Source: Cognatundibacterium jejuense (GTDB taxonomy: Bacteria; Pseudomonadota; Gammaproteobacteria; Burkholderiales; Burkholderiaceae_D). Taken from it: a stretch of 64,000 nucleotides of DNA. Of the stretch, positions 27,154 to 35,963 are shown piece by piece. The DNA is taken from the NCBI RefSeq assembly GCF_014284255.1, contig NZ_JACOFV010000007.1, positions 62,001-126,000 on the forward strand, given 5' to 3'. Every line of letters begins with the position of its first letter. Within the stretch, counting starts at the first letter, position 1. A model generated the notes under the pieces. That model was not told where the DNA came from. It ran no database searches and worked only from the letters and a program-made list of their open reading frames with translations. The position numbers and the translations under genes were made by a program.

Positions 27154-28074
27154 ATGACTCAAACCCCAACCACCGCCGTTGTTTTTGCCTATCACAACGT
27201 CGGTGTACGCAGCATCAAAACCTTGCTTGCGCGTGGAGTGCAAATTAAATTAGTTGTCACCCACGAAGACAATCCGGCAGAAACGATCTGGTTTGATTCC
27301 GTCGCGGCTTTATGTAAAGAACATGGCATCGAAACAATAACGCCAGCGGATCCAAAAAATCCGGAACTAAGTGCGCGAATTGCAGAAATAGCACCTGATT
27401 TTATTTTCAGTTTCTATTATCGTCACATGTTGCCAGTCGACCTATTGGCACTAGCAAAGCGTGGCGCCTACAATTTACACGGTTCTTTGCTGCCTAAATA
27501 TCGCGGCCGCGTTCCTGTGAATTGGGCTGTGTTGCACGGCGAAACAGAAACTGGTGCGACTTTGCATGAAATGGCAGCCAAGCCAGATGCGGGGGCCATC
27601 ATTGCCCAAACAGCGGTACCGATTCTTCCAGATGACACGGCCTATGAAATTTTTGGCAAGCTCACAGTTGCTGCCGAGCAAACATTGTGGCATGCTCTGC
27701 CCCGTTTGATCGATGGTAGCTTTGTTGCGCTCCCGAATAATCTGGCGGCAGGCAGCTATTTTGGAGGTCGCAAACCCGAAGATGGTCGTATAGACTGGAA
27801 TCAGACTGCAAATTTGGTCTACAACCTGCATCGCGCTGTTGCCCCACCCTATCCAGGCGCATTTTTTGAACAATTTGGGCATCATTTTATTATCGAAAAA
27901 GCACGTTTATCAGATTTATCCGCTGCAAATTTGCCGACAGGCTTACATGTAGTAGATAATGTCATTTTTGGCGTGTGCGGCGATGGTCGCGCACTGCGGA
28001 TAATCGAATTACGCTGCGACGGCAAGATCGTCTCGGCAGAAGAATTGCGGCAGTTGACAGACACAGCCACTTAG
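27154..28074 (+). CDS. arnA: UDP-L-Ara4N formyltransferase (ArnA N-terminal domain as a separate protein)
   Basis: 306 residues from the ATG at 27154, with GAGAA upstream. The formyl-THF transferase motif NLHGSLLPKYRGRVPVNW holds N107 and H109, and TLHEMAAKPDAGAI the catalytic Asp. It formylates UDP-Ara4N so that ArnC can use it. In E. coli this domain is fused to the UDP-glucuronate decarboxylase domain; here the two are separate neighbours, an arrangement also known in Burkholderia-type genomes. Confidence 0.92.
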   Translation: MTQTPTTAVVFAYHNVGVRSIKTLLARGVQIKLVVTHEDNPAETIWFDSVAALCKEHGIETITPADPKNPELSARIAEIAPDFIFSFYYRHMLPVDLLALAKRGAYNLHGSLLPKYRGRVPVNWAVLHGETETGATLHEMAAKPDAGAIIAQTAVPILPDDTAYEIFGKLTVAAEQTLWHALPRLIDGSFVALPNNLAAGSYFGGRKPEDGRIDWNQTANLVYNLHRAVAPPYPGAFFEQFGHHFIIEKARLSDLSAANLPTGLHVVDNVIFGVCGDGRALRIIELRCDGKIVSAEELRQLTDTAT

Positions 28075-28140
28075 AAGGTCGGCGATAGTAAGACGGTCAA
28101 AGCACAACAGCAATCAACATTTACTTAAGAAGAACTCACC

Positions 28141-29181
28141 ATGAAAAAAGTCCTCATTCTCGGCGTGAACGGTTTTATCGGTCACCATTTGTCCAAACGC
28201 ATCCTTGAAACCACTGACTGGGAAGTCTATGGCATGGACATGCAAACCGAGCGTTTAGGCGACATGATCAACCATCCACGTATGCACTTTTTTGAGGGTG
28301 ACATCACCATCAATAAAGAATGGGTTGAGTACCATGTTAAGAAGTGCGACGTGATTTTGCCTTTGGTGGCAATTGCAACGCCATCTACTTACGTCAAACA
28401 ACCATTGCGCGTGTTTGAACTCGATTTTGAAGCAAACCTGCCTATCGTTCGTTCCGCAGCAAAATATGGCAAACATCTGGTTTTCCCGTCCACCTCTGAA
28501 GTCTATGGCATGTGCCACGACGACGAATTCGACCCGGAAGAATCTGAATTGATCTGCGGCCCTATCAACAAACCCCGCTGGATCTACTCTTGCGCGAAGC
28601 AATTGATGGATCGCGTGATCTGGGGCTATGGCATGGAAGGCTTGAACTTCACTCTGTTCCGTCCATTCAACTGGATCGGCGCTGGTCTGGACAACATCAA
28701 CACACCAAAAGAAGGCAGCTCACGTGTTGTGACGCAGTTCTTTGGTCACATCGTCCGTGGTGAGAACATCTCCCTCGTTGATGGCGGCGCACAAAAACGT
28801 GCCTTCACCTACATTGATGACGGCATTGACGCTCTGATGCGCATTATTGATAACAAAAATGGCGTTGCTTCCGGCAAAATCTACAACATCGGCAACCCAA
28901 CCAACAATTACTCTATCCGTGAGTTGGCGCACATGATGCTGGACCTGGCGACAGAGTATCCAGAGTACGCAGAATCCGTCAAAAAAGTACAACTGACAGA
29001 AACAACTTCTGCTGCGTACTATGGCAAAGGCTACCAGGACGTTCAAAATCGCGTTCCAAAAATCACCAACACATGTGAAGAATTGGGCTGGAAACCAGTA
29101 ACAACCATGAAAGACACCATGCGCAACATTTTTGATGCCTACCGCTCACAAGTAGCGGAAGCACGCGCACTGATGGATTAA
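28141..29181 (+). CDS. UDP-glucuronate decarboxylase (ArnA C-terminal domain), UDP-4-keto-pentose synthase
   Basis: 346 residues of the extended SDR family. ILGVNGFIGHHL near residue 6 binds NAD, FPSTSEVYGMC carries the Ser/Glu pair of ArnA, and YSCAKQLMDRVIW the Tyr-Lys pair. RPFNWIGAGLDNINTPKEG and RAFTYIDDGIDAL complete the match. It oxidises and decarboxylates UDP-GlcA to UDP-Ara4O, the ArnB substrate. It stands alone instead of fused to the formyltransferase. AAGAA precedes the ATG. Confidence 0.93.
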   Translation: MKKVLILGVNGFIGHHLSKRILETTDWEVYGMDMQTERLGDMINHPRMHFFEGDITINKEWVEYHVKKCDVILPLVAIATPSTYVKQPLRVFELDFEANLPIVRSAAKYGKHLVFPSTSEVYGMCHDDEFDPEESELICGPINKPRWIYSCAKQLMDRVIWGYGMEGLNFTLFRPFNWIGAGLDNINTPKEGSSRVVTQFFGHIVRGENISLVDGGAQKRAFTYIDDGIDALMRIIDNKNGVASGKIYNIGNPTNNYSIRELAHMMLDLATEYPEYAESVKKVQLTETTSAAYYGKGYQDVQNRVPKITNTCEELGWKPVTTMKDTMRNIFDAYRSQVAEARALMD

Positions 29182-29218
29182 TTTGTAGCCAAGTCAAAAA
29201 GCAGCCAAAAAAGCATAC

Positions 29219-30154
29219 ATGCCTTCTCTTGTTCTTAAGATAGACGTTGATACATTCCGCGGCACTAAAGAAGGCGTACCAAATCTGGTGCGCCTTTTAA
29301 AGAAACACCAAGCCGGTGCGACATTTCTGTTTTCATTGGGTAAAGACCACACTGGCTGGGCACTCCGCCGCGCCTTCAGGCCTGGTTTTTTCCAAAAAGT
29401 TTCCCGTACCTCGGTCGTTGAGCATTATGGATTTAAAACCCTGATGTACGGCGTACTCTTGCCCGCACCAGACATCGGTGCTTGCAAGAGTGAGATGCGT
29501 GCTGTTCAGGAAGCGGGCTTTGAATGCGGGATTCATACCTGGGATCATGTGGTCTGGCAGGACAACGTACGTCAACGTGGCAAGGAATGGACGCAACACC
29601 AGTTGCAACAGGCTAACCATCGCTTTAAAGAAATTTTTGGCGTTGCTCCTGATACGCATGGTGCAGCTGGCTGGCAGATGAATGCTTATGCGTTCCAGCA
29701 ATTGGATCAATTCGGCATGCGTTATGCTTCCGACGGACGAGCAATGCTCAACGAGGACGGTAGTCTGGCAAACACAGCATACGGTCCATATCGTCTGAAA
29801 ATCGACAACGAGGTCGCCACCTGCGTACAGATGCCCACAACACTGCCAACTCTGGACGAATTATTGGGACGTACTATTAATGGTACAGAAATTACGACCT
29901 CCAATATTGCAAGTCACATTCTGAGTTTGAGTAAAGACCCTAGGGATCATGTGTTTACTCTCCATGCGGAGCTTGAAGGGCAAAAACTTGCCCCCATATT
30001 TGAGGAATTGCTGATTGGTTGGCAAAAGCAAGGCTATCACTGCGTTTCTATGGCCTCCTATTTTGCAACCCTTCAAAACACCGATTTACCTGTATACCCG
30101 CTGTCTTGGGCTAGCTTGCCAGGACGCTCCGGAGAACTGGTCGCTCAGGTTTAA
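29219..30154 (+). CDS. arnD: 4-deoxy-4-formamido-L-arabinose-phosphoundecaprenol deformylase
   Basis: 311 residues, NodB-type polysaccharide deacetylase fold. Metal site: the acidic KIDVDTFRGTKEG at residues 7-19 and the HxxDH in CGIHTWDHVVWQD. It removes the formyl group from undecaprenyl-P-Ara4FN before flipping. It completes arnT-SMR-B-C-A-A-D. The peroxiredoxin gene begins 44 bp on. Confidence 0.92.
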   Translation: MPSLVLKIDVDTFRGTKEGVPNLVRLLKKHQAGATFLFSLGKDHTGWALRRAFRPGFFQKVSRTSVVEHYGFKTLMYGVLLPAPDIGACKSEMRAVQEAGFECGIHTWDHVVWQDNVRQRGKEWTQHQLQQANHRFKEIFGVAPDTHGAAGWQMNAYAFQQLDQFGMRYASDGRAMLNEDGSLANTAYGPYRLKIDNEVATCVQMPTTLPTLDELLGRTINGTEITTSNIASHILSLSKDPRDHVFTLHAELEGQKLAPIFEELLIGWQKQGYHCVSMASYFATLQNTDLPVYPLSWASLPGRSGELVAQV

Positions 30155-30198
30155 ACTGTCAGCGACTATTTCTTCTACCCTTAACCTAGGAGATCACA

Positions 30199-30675
30199 GT
30201 GGCTGACACCCCTTCTGCACTGAATTGCTTAGTACCTGATTTTTCTGCCGCGATGACGGGCGAAAAAGCGTTTCATTTACAAGATTACGCAGGCAAGAAT
30301 ATCGTTTTTTATTTTTACCCAAAAGACAACACTCCGGGCTGCACCACAGAAAGTATTGCATTCCGTGATTTGCATTCACAATTTCAGGCAAATAATACCG
30401 AGGTTTTCGGCATAAGCCGCGACAGCCTTCGCTCTCACGAGGGTTTCAAAAATAAACTGGCGCTGCCATTTCAGCTTATTTCTGATCCAGACGAGACACT
30501 TTGCACCATGTTTAACGTCATGAAAATGAAGAATATGTACGGAAAACAAGCAAGGGGCATAGAACGTAGTACTTTTGTGATTGACGCCAGTGGTAAATTA
30601 GTGAAAGAATGGAGAGGCGTCAAAGTAGCAGGACACGTCGATGATGTACTTGAATTTGTGAGCGCCCAAACCTAA
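30199..30675 (+). CDS. bcp: Thioredoxin-dependent peroxiredoxin, Bcp/PrxQ type
   Basis: 158 residues, GTG start with AGGAGA 5 nt upstream. The peroxidatic motif YPKDNTPGCTTE carries C48; the Arg of RSTFVID is present. The resolving Cys that E. coli Bcp has five residues later is Ile here. C102 matches the non-resolving Cys of many Bcp proteins, so this may be a one-Cys type enzyme reduced by an outside thiol. It reduces peroxides in the cytoplasm. It follows arnD closely and is closed by a terminator, so it may share the arn transcript. Confidence 0.92.
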   Translation: MADTPSALNCLVPDFSAAMTGEKAFHLQDYAGKNIVFYFYPKDNTPGCTTESIAFRDLHSQFQANNTEVFGISRDSLRSHEGFKNKLALPFQLISDPDETLCTMFNVMKMKNMYGKQARGIERSTFVIDASGKLVKEWRGVKVAGHVDDVLEFVSAQT

Positions 30676-30702
30676 TTGAACTCGCCAGAATTTATATTGA
30701 AT

Positions 30703-30764
30703 AAAGCCGCCCATGGCAAAGCCAGCTTCCCGCTGGCAATGCCACAGCGGCTTTTAATTTTTTT
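30703..30764 (+). terminator. Intrinsic terminator of the arn-bcp unit
   Basis: The outer stem AAAGCCGC (30703-30710) pairs with GCGGCTTT (30747-30754); an inner stem, TGGCA with TGCCA and CCAGC with GCTGG, makes a branched hairpin. A T-rich tail follows. Confidence 0.8.
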
Positions 30765-30791
30765 AGCTCTCACTTTTTGATTGAGGTTTTC

Positions 30792-32549
30792 ATGCCATTG
30801 CCAAAAATGCCGACAAAACCAGCCGCTCTGCTATCACCTAAGGAATATCCAAAGGCAGATAACATTAAGCCCGCAAAAGCGCTGAAAGCTGCACCTGCAG
30901 AAAAAAACAAACCCGCAGTCGCTGTTACGCAGAATCGAAAGAAAGTCAGCGTTTCTGAGTCTGGCGGCGCATCTAAAGTCAGCAATATAGTTAGCCAGGT
31001 AACCAGCCCAGCAGTTAGTCCTGCTGTCGCAAAAAAAGCAACCCCAGCGCCACGCATTACTCCAGATCATCTCGTTGCGGCTAAAGCCAAAGCCGCCCAG
31101 AATCCCAACAAATCTGGTACCAGCCGTGCCGCCGATAAAGCCGGCGTTACCAAGCTCTTCGTTTTAGATACCAACGTATTGATGCACGACCCAACGTCCC
31201 TGTTCCGCTTTGAGGAACACGACGTCTATTTGCCAATGATCACGCTTGAAGAGCTTGATGACCATAAGAAGGGCATGTCTGAAGTCGCACGCAATGCGCG
31301 CCAGGTTTCACGCTCGCTCGACGCCTTGGTTGGTGATATCGATCACCACGAGATAGAAAAAGGTATTGCCCTTTCCAAATTAGGCAATAAAGACGCCGGT
31401 GGGCATTTGTACTTCCAGACAAAATTACAAATTGGCGCCCTGCCACCTGGTCTGCCACAAGGCAAAGCTGATAATCAGATCCTCGGCGTCGTACGTGCAT
31501 TGGAACAAGAGTTTCCCGGACGCCCGATTGTATTGGTGTCAAAAGATATCAATATGCGCATTAAAGCCCGCGCTATGGGCTTGCCTGCCGAAGACTACTT
31601 CAATGATCACGTTTTAGAAGATTCCGACTTGCTGTACTCGGGCATCGTACAATTGCCTGATGATTTCTGGAATAAGCACGGCAAAGGTATAGAGACCTGG
31701 CAAGAAAACAAAAATGGCCTCAGCAGCACCTTTTATCGCATTACCGGCCCGGTCATCCCTAGCCTGCTGGTGAATCAATTTGTCTACCTGGAACCTAAGA
31801 ACGGTGAAGCATCGTTCTACGGGCAAGTACGTCAGATCAATGGCAAAACCGCAGTTCTGCAAACGCTACGTGATTACGGTCACATTAAACACAGCGTCTG
31901 GGGCATTACATCGCGTAACCGCGAACAGAACTTCGCGCTCAATCTCTTAATGGATCCAGAATGCGATTTTGTCACTCTGCTTGGTCAGGCTGGTACTGGT
32001 AAAACCTTGCTGGCATTGGCCGCTGGGCTTGCGCAAGTGCTGGAAACCAAAACCTACAATGAAATTATCGTAACACGTGTAACAGTACCTGTAGGCGAGG
32101 ATATTGGTTTCTTACCTGGTACGGAGGAAGAGAAAATGTCGCCATGGATGGGCGCGTTTGATGACAATCTGGAAGTGCTCAACAAGTCTGATAATGATGC
32201 CGGTGATTGGGGACGTGCGGCAACCCAGGATTTAATTCGCTCTAAAATCAAAATTAAATCATTGAATTTTATGCGCGGCCGTACGTTCGTGAATAAATTC
32301 CTGATCATCGACGAGGCGCAGAATCTGACGCCCAAACAGGTAAAGACTTTGGTAACACGAGCAGGTCCTGGCACCAAGATTATCTGCTTGGGCAACATTG
32401 CGCAGATCGATACGCCGTATCTGACTGAGGGTTCAAGTGGCTTGACCTACGTAGTTGATCGTTTCAAAGGATGGGCGCACAGCGGTCATGTTACTCTAGC
32501 AAGAGGAGAACGCTCCCGCCTTGCTGATCATGCGAGTGAAATTTTGTAA
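30792..32549 (+). CDS. PIN domain - PhoH-like ATPase fusion
   Basis: 585 residues from the ATG at 30792 (GAGG 5 nt upstream; a TTG at 30777 is less likely). Residues 1 to about 112 are a disordered Lys/Ala/Pro-rich stretch. The PIN nuclease domain follows, with acidic residues in LFVLDTNVLMHD, LEELDDHKKG, ADNQIL and VSKDINMRIKA. The C-terminal half is a PhoH-like ATPase: Walker A GQAGTGKT at 398-405, Walker B IIDEAQNL, and LGNIAQIDTPYLTEG. PIN-PhoH (PhoH2-like) proteins act as RNA helicase/nucleases. Single-gene unit between two terminators. Confidence 0.93.
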   Translation: MPLPKMPTKPAALLSPKEYPKADNIKPAKALKAAPAEKNKPAVAVTQNRKKVSVSESGGASKVSNIVSQVTSPAVSPAVAKKATPAPRITPDHLVAAKAKAAQNPNKSGTSRAADKAGVTKLFVLDTNVLMHDPTSLFRFEEHDVYLPMITLEELDDHKKGMSEVARNARQVSRSLDALVGDIDHHEIEKGIALSKLGNKDAGGHLYFQTKLQIGALPPGLPQGKADNQILGVVRALEQEFPGRPIVLVSKDINMRIKARAMGLPAEDYFNDHVLEDSDLLYSGIVQLPDDFWNKHGKGIETWQENKNGLSSTFYRITGPVIPSLLVNQFVYLEPKNGEASFYGQVRQINGKTAVLQTLRDYGHIKHSVWGITSRNREQNFALNLLMDPECDFVTLLGQAGTGKTLLALAAGLAQVLETKTYNEIIVTRVTVPVGEDIGFLPGTEEEKMSPWMGAFDDNLEVLNKSDNDAGDWGRAATQDLIRSKIKIKSLNFMRGRTFVNKFLIIDEAQNLTPKQVKTLVTRAGPGTKIICLGNIAQIDTPYLTEGSSGLTYVVDRFKGWAHSGHVTLARGERSRLADHASEIL

Positions 32550-32576
32550 TTGCCTTTTCACTACTCATCTATGCTC

Positions 32577-32603
32577 AAAGCGCTGCCAGGCAGCGCTTTT
32601 TTT
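32577..32603 (+). terminator. Intrinsic terminator of the PIN-PhoH gene
   Basis: AGCGCTG and CAGCGCT with a CCAGG loop, followed by seven T, 28 bp after the stop. Confidence 0.9.
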
Positions 32604-32638
32604 ATGCTCAGCAAAAAAATTTTACTTGTTGTAGACTA

Positions 32639-32650
32639 TTGCCTAGGCAA
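32639..32650. promoter_or_regulatory. MarR-type operator upstream of the efflux operon
   Basis: TTGCCTAGGCAA is a perfect 12-bp palindrome, 15 bp before the marR start and just behind the preceding terminator, so it must overlap the promoter or leader. This is the size and place of an autoregulatory MarR operator. Confidence 0.6.
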
Positions 32651-32665
32651 CGATTAATTGCAACT

Positions 32666-33136
32666 ATGAACGACGAAATCCCCTCTCTACAATTCGATCC
32701 GACCCAAGTGGAAGATAGCGTTGGCTATCTATTAGCGAGGGCAAGAACGATGATATCAAGAGGCGTAGACGAATCTCTACGCTCTCTCGACATTACACAT
32801 TCTCAGGGAAGCGTGTTTTTGATGCTTTTTATGGGTAAATGCAATACCGCTGCCGAGTTATCTCGTGATTTATTCATCGACTCTGCAGCGATGAAGCGAA
32901 CGCTGGATAAGTTAGAGTCAAAAGGGTTAATCAAACGGGTTGCAGACCCCGATGACAAGCGTTTGTTTAAGCTTGAATTAACTGCCGAGGGAAATACTTT
33001 GGCGCAGAAGCTTCCACCAATTTATAAGGAGGTGCTCGACCTGGGATTTACTGGTTTTACCCAGGAAGAAATTGGTTTTCTTAAGTGTTTATTAAGAAAA
33101 TTATTAGCAAATCGTCCGTTGTTAGAAACTCGTTAA
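32666..33136 (+). CDS. MarR family transcriptional regulator (EmrR-like)
   Basis: 156 residues from the ATG at 32666. Winged-helix order: YLLARARTMISRGVDESLRSLDITHSQGSVF, helix-turn-helix TAAELSRDLFIDSAAMKRTLDKLESKGLIKR, and the wing VADPDDKRLFKLELTAEG with the conserved D-x-R. Such regulators repress their own pump operon and let go on binding phenolic or lipophilic drugs. It begins an operon with an outer membrane factor, EmrA and EmrB, and has a palindrome at its promoter. Confidence 0.9.
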   Translation: MNDEIPSLQFDPTQVEDSVGYLLARARTMISRGVDESLRSLDITHSQGSVFLMLFMGKCNTAAELSRDLFIDSAAMKRTLDKLESKGLIKRVADPDDKRLFKLELTAEGNTLAQKLPPIYKEVLDLGFTGFTQEEIGFLKCLLRKLLANRPLLETR

Positions 33137-33192
33137 CATCATTGCCCCAACAATTAATTTAACTTCAACATTCAACATCTGAATGTAACGCT

Positions 33193-34713
33193 ATGAAGCC
33201 CACACATAAATACAAACTTAATCCACGCGGCACGCTACGCCTTGCGGTCGCCAGCAGCATACTTTCGCTGCTTTCGGCTTGCGTTAGCTACTCGGGAATC
33301 GAAAGCCATTCCCAACTCAAAACCTTGTCCAGCAATACCAGCGTGGATATCTATGGTCAACAGAATGGACAATGGCCTGATACGAGTTGGGCAAAAAATA
33401 TCGGCGGTCAAGAGTTGCAGGATCTGATTGACCAAGCACTAGTAAATAGCCCTACCCTACAAGTTGCAGCGGCGCGTATCAATGCTGCCAGAGCTGCAAG
33501 TGACTATGTTAGCGCCGATAGATTGCCAAAGGTGAATGGCGTTTTTGAGAACACCTACCAACGATTTACTGAAAATGGTATTTACCCGCCGCCGCTAGCA
33601 GGTAACTATTATTCAGCAAACGAGCTTGCTCTACGGACATTCTATGATGTTGACTTCTGGGGCAAGAACGAAGCAGAAATGCGTAGCGTGCTTTCTCAAG
33701 AACAAGTGGCAACCGCAGAACAACAATCTGCCAGATTAATGTTGAGCAGTTCTGTAGCACGCACATGGCTGCAACTCGCGCGCCAATATGCGCAACTTGA
33801 TTTGAGTAAACGCCAACTGGAAATCCGCGAAAACTTCGACAAACTCATTGCACAACGCGTCCAAGCAGGACTCGACACGAAATCAGATATTCAACAAGGA
33901 CTGGTTCAGGCTTCAGCACTCAAAAATGAGATCTCATCATGGGAATCTGCGATTGCCTTATCCCGAAACCAGTTAGCAGCACTGTTAGGCCAAGAACCTG
34001 TACGTGGTTTGCAAATTTCACGACCACAATATGAAATTAAACAAGGTTCCGGATTGCCAGGTAACCTGCCTTTGGAACTATTGAGTCGCCGCCCTGATAT
34101 CGTCGCTGCGCGCTGGCGCGTGGAAGCCAGTCAAGGTGAAATTGATGCCGCTAAGACACAATTTTATCCAAATATCAACATTATCGGCTTTGCTGGCTTG
34201 TCAGATATCGGTTCTGGTGCTGGCCTAGACCGTTTATTCAAGAGCGGTAGTTTAGCTATTGGTGTTGGCCCTTCAATTCATTTGCCGGTTTTTGAAGGTG
34301 GACGTTTGCGCGCGCAATTAAAAAACAAGGTCGCAGGTTACGATATCGCTGTTGCAAGCTACAACCAAAGTCTGACCGATGCATTGCACGATGTTGCCGA
34401 CCAAATTCAGACCATAAAGACCAGTGAAATCCAATTAAACGAACAAGCTAAAGCTGAACAAGCAACCAAGATTAGCTTGCAGCTTGCCCAACAACGTCAA
34501 AAAGCTGGAACAGCAAACATGTTGCCCGTCCTCACGGCAGAGAGCGCCTTACTGACGCAGCAAAAGCAATCATTGGACATCACCTTCCGTCAGGCTGAAA
34601 GTCAGATCAATCTGATTAAAGCGCTCGGTGGTGGCTATAACAGCAAAGCCGACTCAAGCAATTCCACAACATCTTCAGCAACCCAAGTATCTAACAAAGC
34701 GGAGGCAGCGTAA
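33193..34713 (+). CDS. Outer membrane efflux lipoprotein (NodT/OprM family)
   Basis: 506 residues. Lipoprotein signal with lipobox LLSAC (C30), then two OEP repeats: QELQDLIDQALVNSPTLQVAAARINAARA and LPLELLSRRPDIVAARWRVEAS. SIHLPVFEGGRLRAQL is the usual motif of the second repeat. It would form the trimeric outer membrane channel of the EmrAB pump encoded next. The C-terminal 25 residues are a Ser/Thr-rich tail. Its TAA overlaps the emrA ATG (TAATG). Confidence 0.93.
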   Translation: MKPTHKYKLNPRGTLRLAVASSILSLLSACVSYSGIESHSQLKTLSSNTSVDIYGQQNGQWPDTSWAKNIGGQELQDLIDQALVNSPTLQVAAARINAARAASDYVSADRLPKVNGVFENTYQRFTENGIYPPPLAGNYYSANELALRTFYDVDFWGKNEAEMRSVLSQEQVATAEQQSARLMLSSSVARTWLQLARQYAQLDLSKRQLEIRENFDKLIAQRVQAGLDTKSDIQQGLVQASALKNEISSWESAIALSRNQLAALLGQEPVRGLQISRPQYEIKQGSGLPGNLPLELLSRRPDIVAARWRVEASQGEIDAAKTQFYPNINIIGFAGLSDIGSGAGLDRLFKSGSLAIGVGPSIHLPVFEGGRLRAQLKNKVAGYDIAVASYNQSLTDALHDVADQIQTIKTSEIQLNEQAKAEQATKISLQLAQQRQKAGTANMLPVLTAESALLTQQKQSLDITFRQAESQINLIKALGGGYNSKADSSNSTTSSATQVSNKAEAA

Positions 34714-35963
34714 TGAACGCTCCATCTCAAAACTCATCAAATACATCCCCTACTTCTCAATCAACCGTTGAAGTTGCTCCTGACTCTGGCAAACGTCGTG
34801 GTTTATTGATTATTGTAACAACCCTGCTAGTCCTTGCTATCGCCGCTTATGGCGTATGGTGGACATTGGTTGGTAGCCATTATGAGCATACTGAAGATGC
34901 ATATGCTGCAGGCAATGTAGTTCAGGTCACGTCGCAAGTTGCAGGGACCGTCTTAGCCATCCATGCCGACGACACTGACTTGGTGCAAGCTGGCAAACCA
35001 CTGGTAGAACTGGACAAGACCGATGCTAAAGTAGCACTTGATCAAGCGGAAGCGCAACTCGCACAAACAGTACGTGAAGTCAAAGTTCTGTTTGCGAACA
35101 ATGCAAGTTTACAAGCCAATATTGATGTACGCAGCACCGATGTTGAACGCGCAAAATCCGATCTGGCGCGTCGTCAGCAATTAGTCAGCACTGGTGCTAT
35201 TTCTACTGAAGAATTAGAACATGCACGCAATAGCCTCAAGACGGCGGAAGCAGCATTGATCGCGGCGCGTGAGCAATTGGCATCGAACCATGCGTTAACT
35301 GAAAATACCAATGTAACTCAACACCCGAATGTTTTACGTGCTGCATCAAAGGTTCGTGAAACGATGCTGGCCTACAGCCGCGCTACTTTACCAGCCCCGG
35401 TGACTGGCTATGTTGCAAAGCGTGCAGTACAAGTAGGGCAGCGTATTGCAGCCGGCGCACCATTGCTGTCTATTGTTCCTTTGAATTCTTTGTGGGTCGA
35501 TGCGAACTTTAAAGAAGTCCAACTCGCCCATATGCGCATTGGTCAAGACGTCGTTTTACATTCCGACATTTACGGTAGCGATGTGGTGTTTCATGGCAAA
35601 GTTTTAGGCATGTCAGCTGGCACAGGTTCCGCTTTTGCTTTACTGCCGGCACAAAATGCCAGCGGCAATTGGATCAAGGTTGTTCAACGCGTTCCAGTCC
35701 GTATCTCATTGGATCCAAAAGAATTGGCAGAACATCCTTTGCGTATCGGCGTTTCTATGCAAGTCGAAGTCAATATCTCACAAGAGCAAGGTGCACCCAT
35801 TGCGGCCAACCCGAACGTGAGTACAAAACCGGTCTATCAGACATCAGTGTTCGAACACGCTGCAAAAGATGCTGACGAGCGTATTACACAGATCATCAAC
35901 GCGAATTTGGCGACGACAGCAACAAGTCAGACAAAATCAACCGTCACACCTAAGGCGAAGTAA
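34713..35963 (+). CDS. emrA: Membrane fusion protein EmrA (HlyD family)
   Basis: 416 residues. One membrane helix at about 30-52, the lipoyl half QVAGTVLAIHADDTDLVQAGKPLVELD, a coiled coil at about 100-200, the second lipoyl half (ATLPAPVTGYVAKRAVQVGQRI) and a beta-barrel with SLWVDANFKEVQLAHMRIGQ. It links EmrB in the inner membrane to the outer membrane channel. Overlaps its neighbours by one base at each end (TAATG). Confidence 0.95.
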   Translation: MNAPSQNSSNTSPTSQSTVEVAPDSGKRRGLLIIVTTLLVLAIAAYGVWWTLVGSHYEHTEDAYAAGNVVQVTSQVAGTVLAIHADDTDLVQAGKPLVELDKTDAKVALDQAEAQLAQTVREVKVLFANNASLQANIDVRSTDVERAKSDLARRQQLVSTGAISTEELEHARNSLKTAEAALIAAREQLASNHALTENTNVTQHPNVLRAASKVRETMLAYSRATLPAPVTGYVAKRAVQVGQRIAAGAPLLSIVPLNSLWVDANFKEVQLAHMRIGQDVVLHSDIYGSDVVFHGKVLGMSAGTGSAFALLPAQNASGNWIKVVQRVPVRISLDPKELAEHPLRIGVSMQVEVNISQEQGAPIAANPNVSTKPVYQTSVFEHAAKDADERITQIINANLATTATSQTKSTVTPKAK

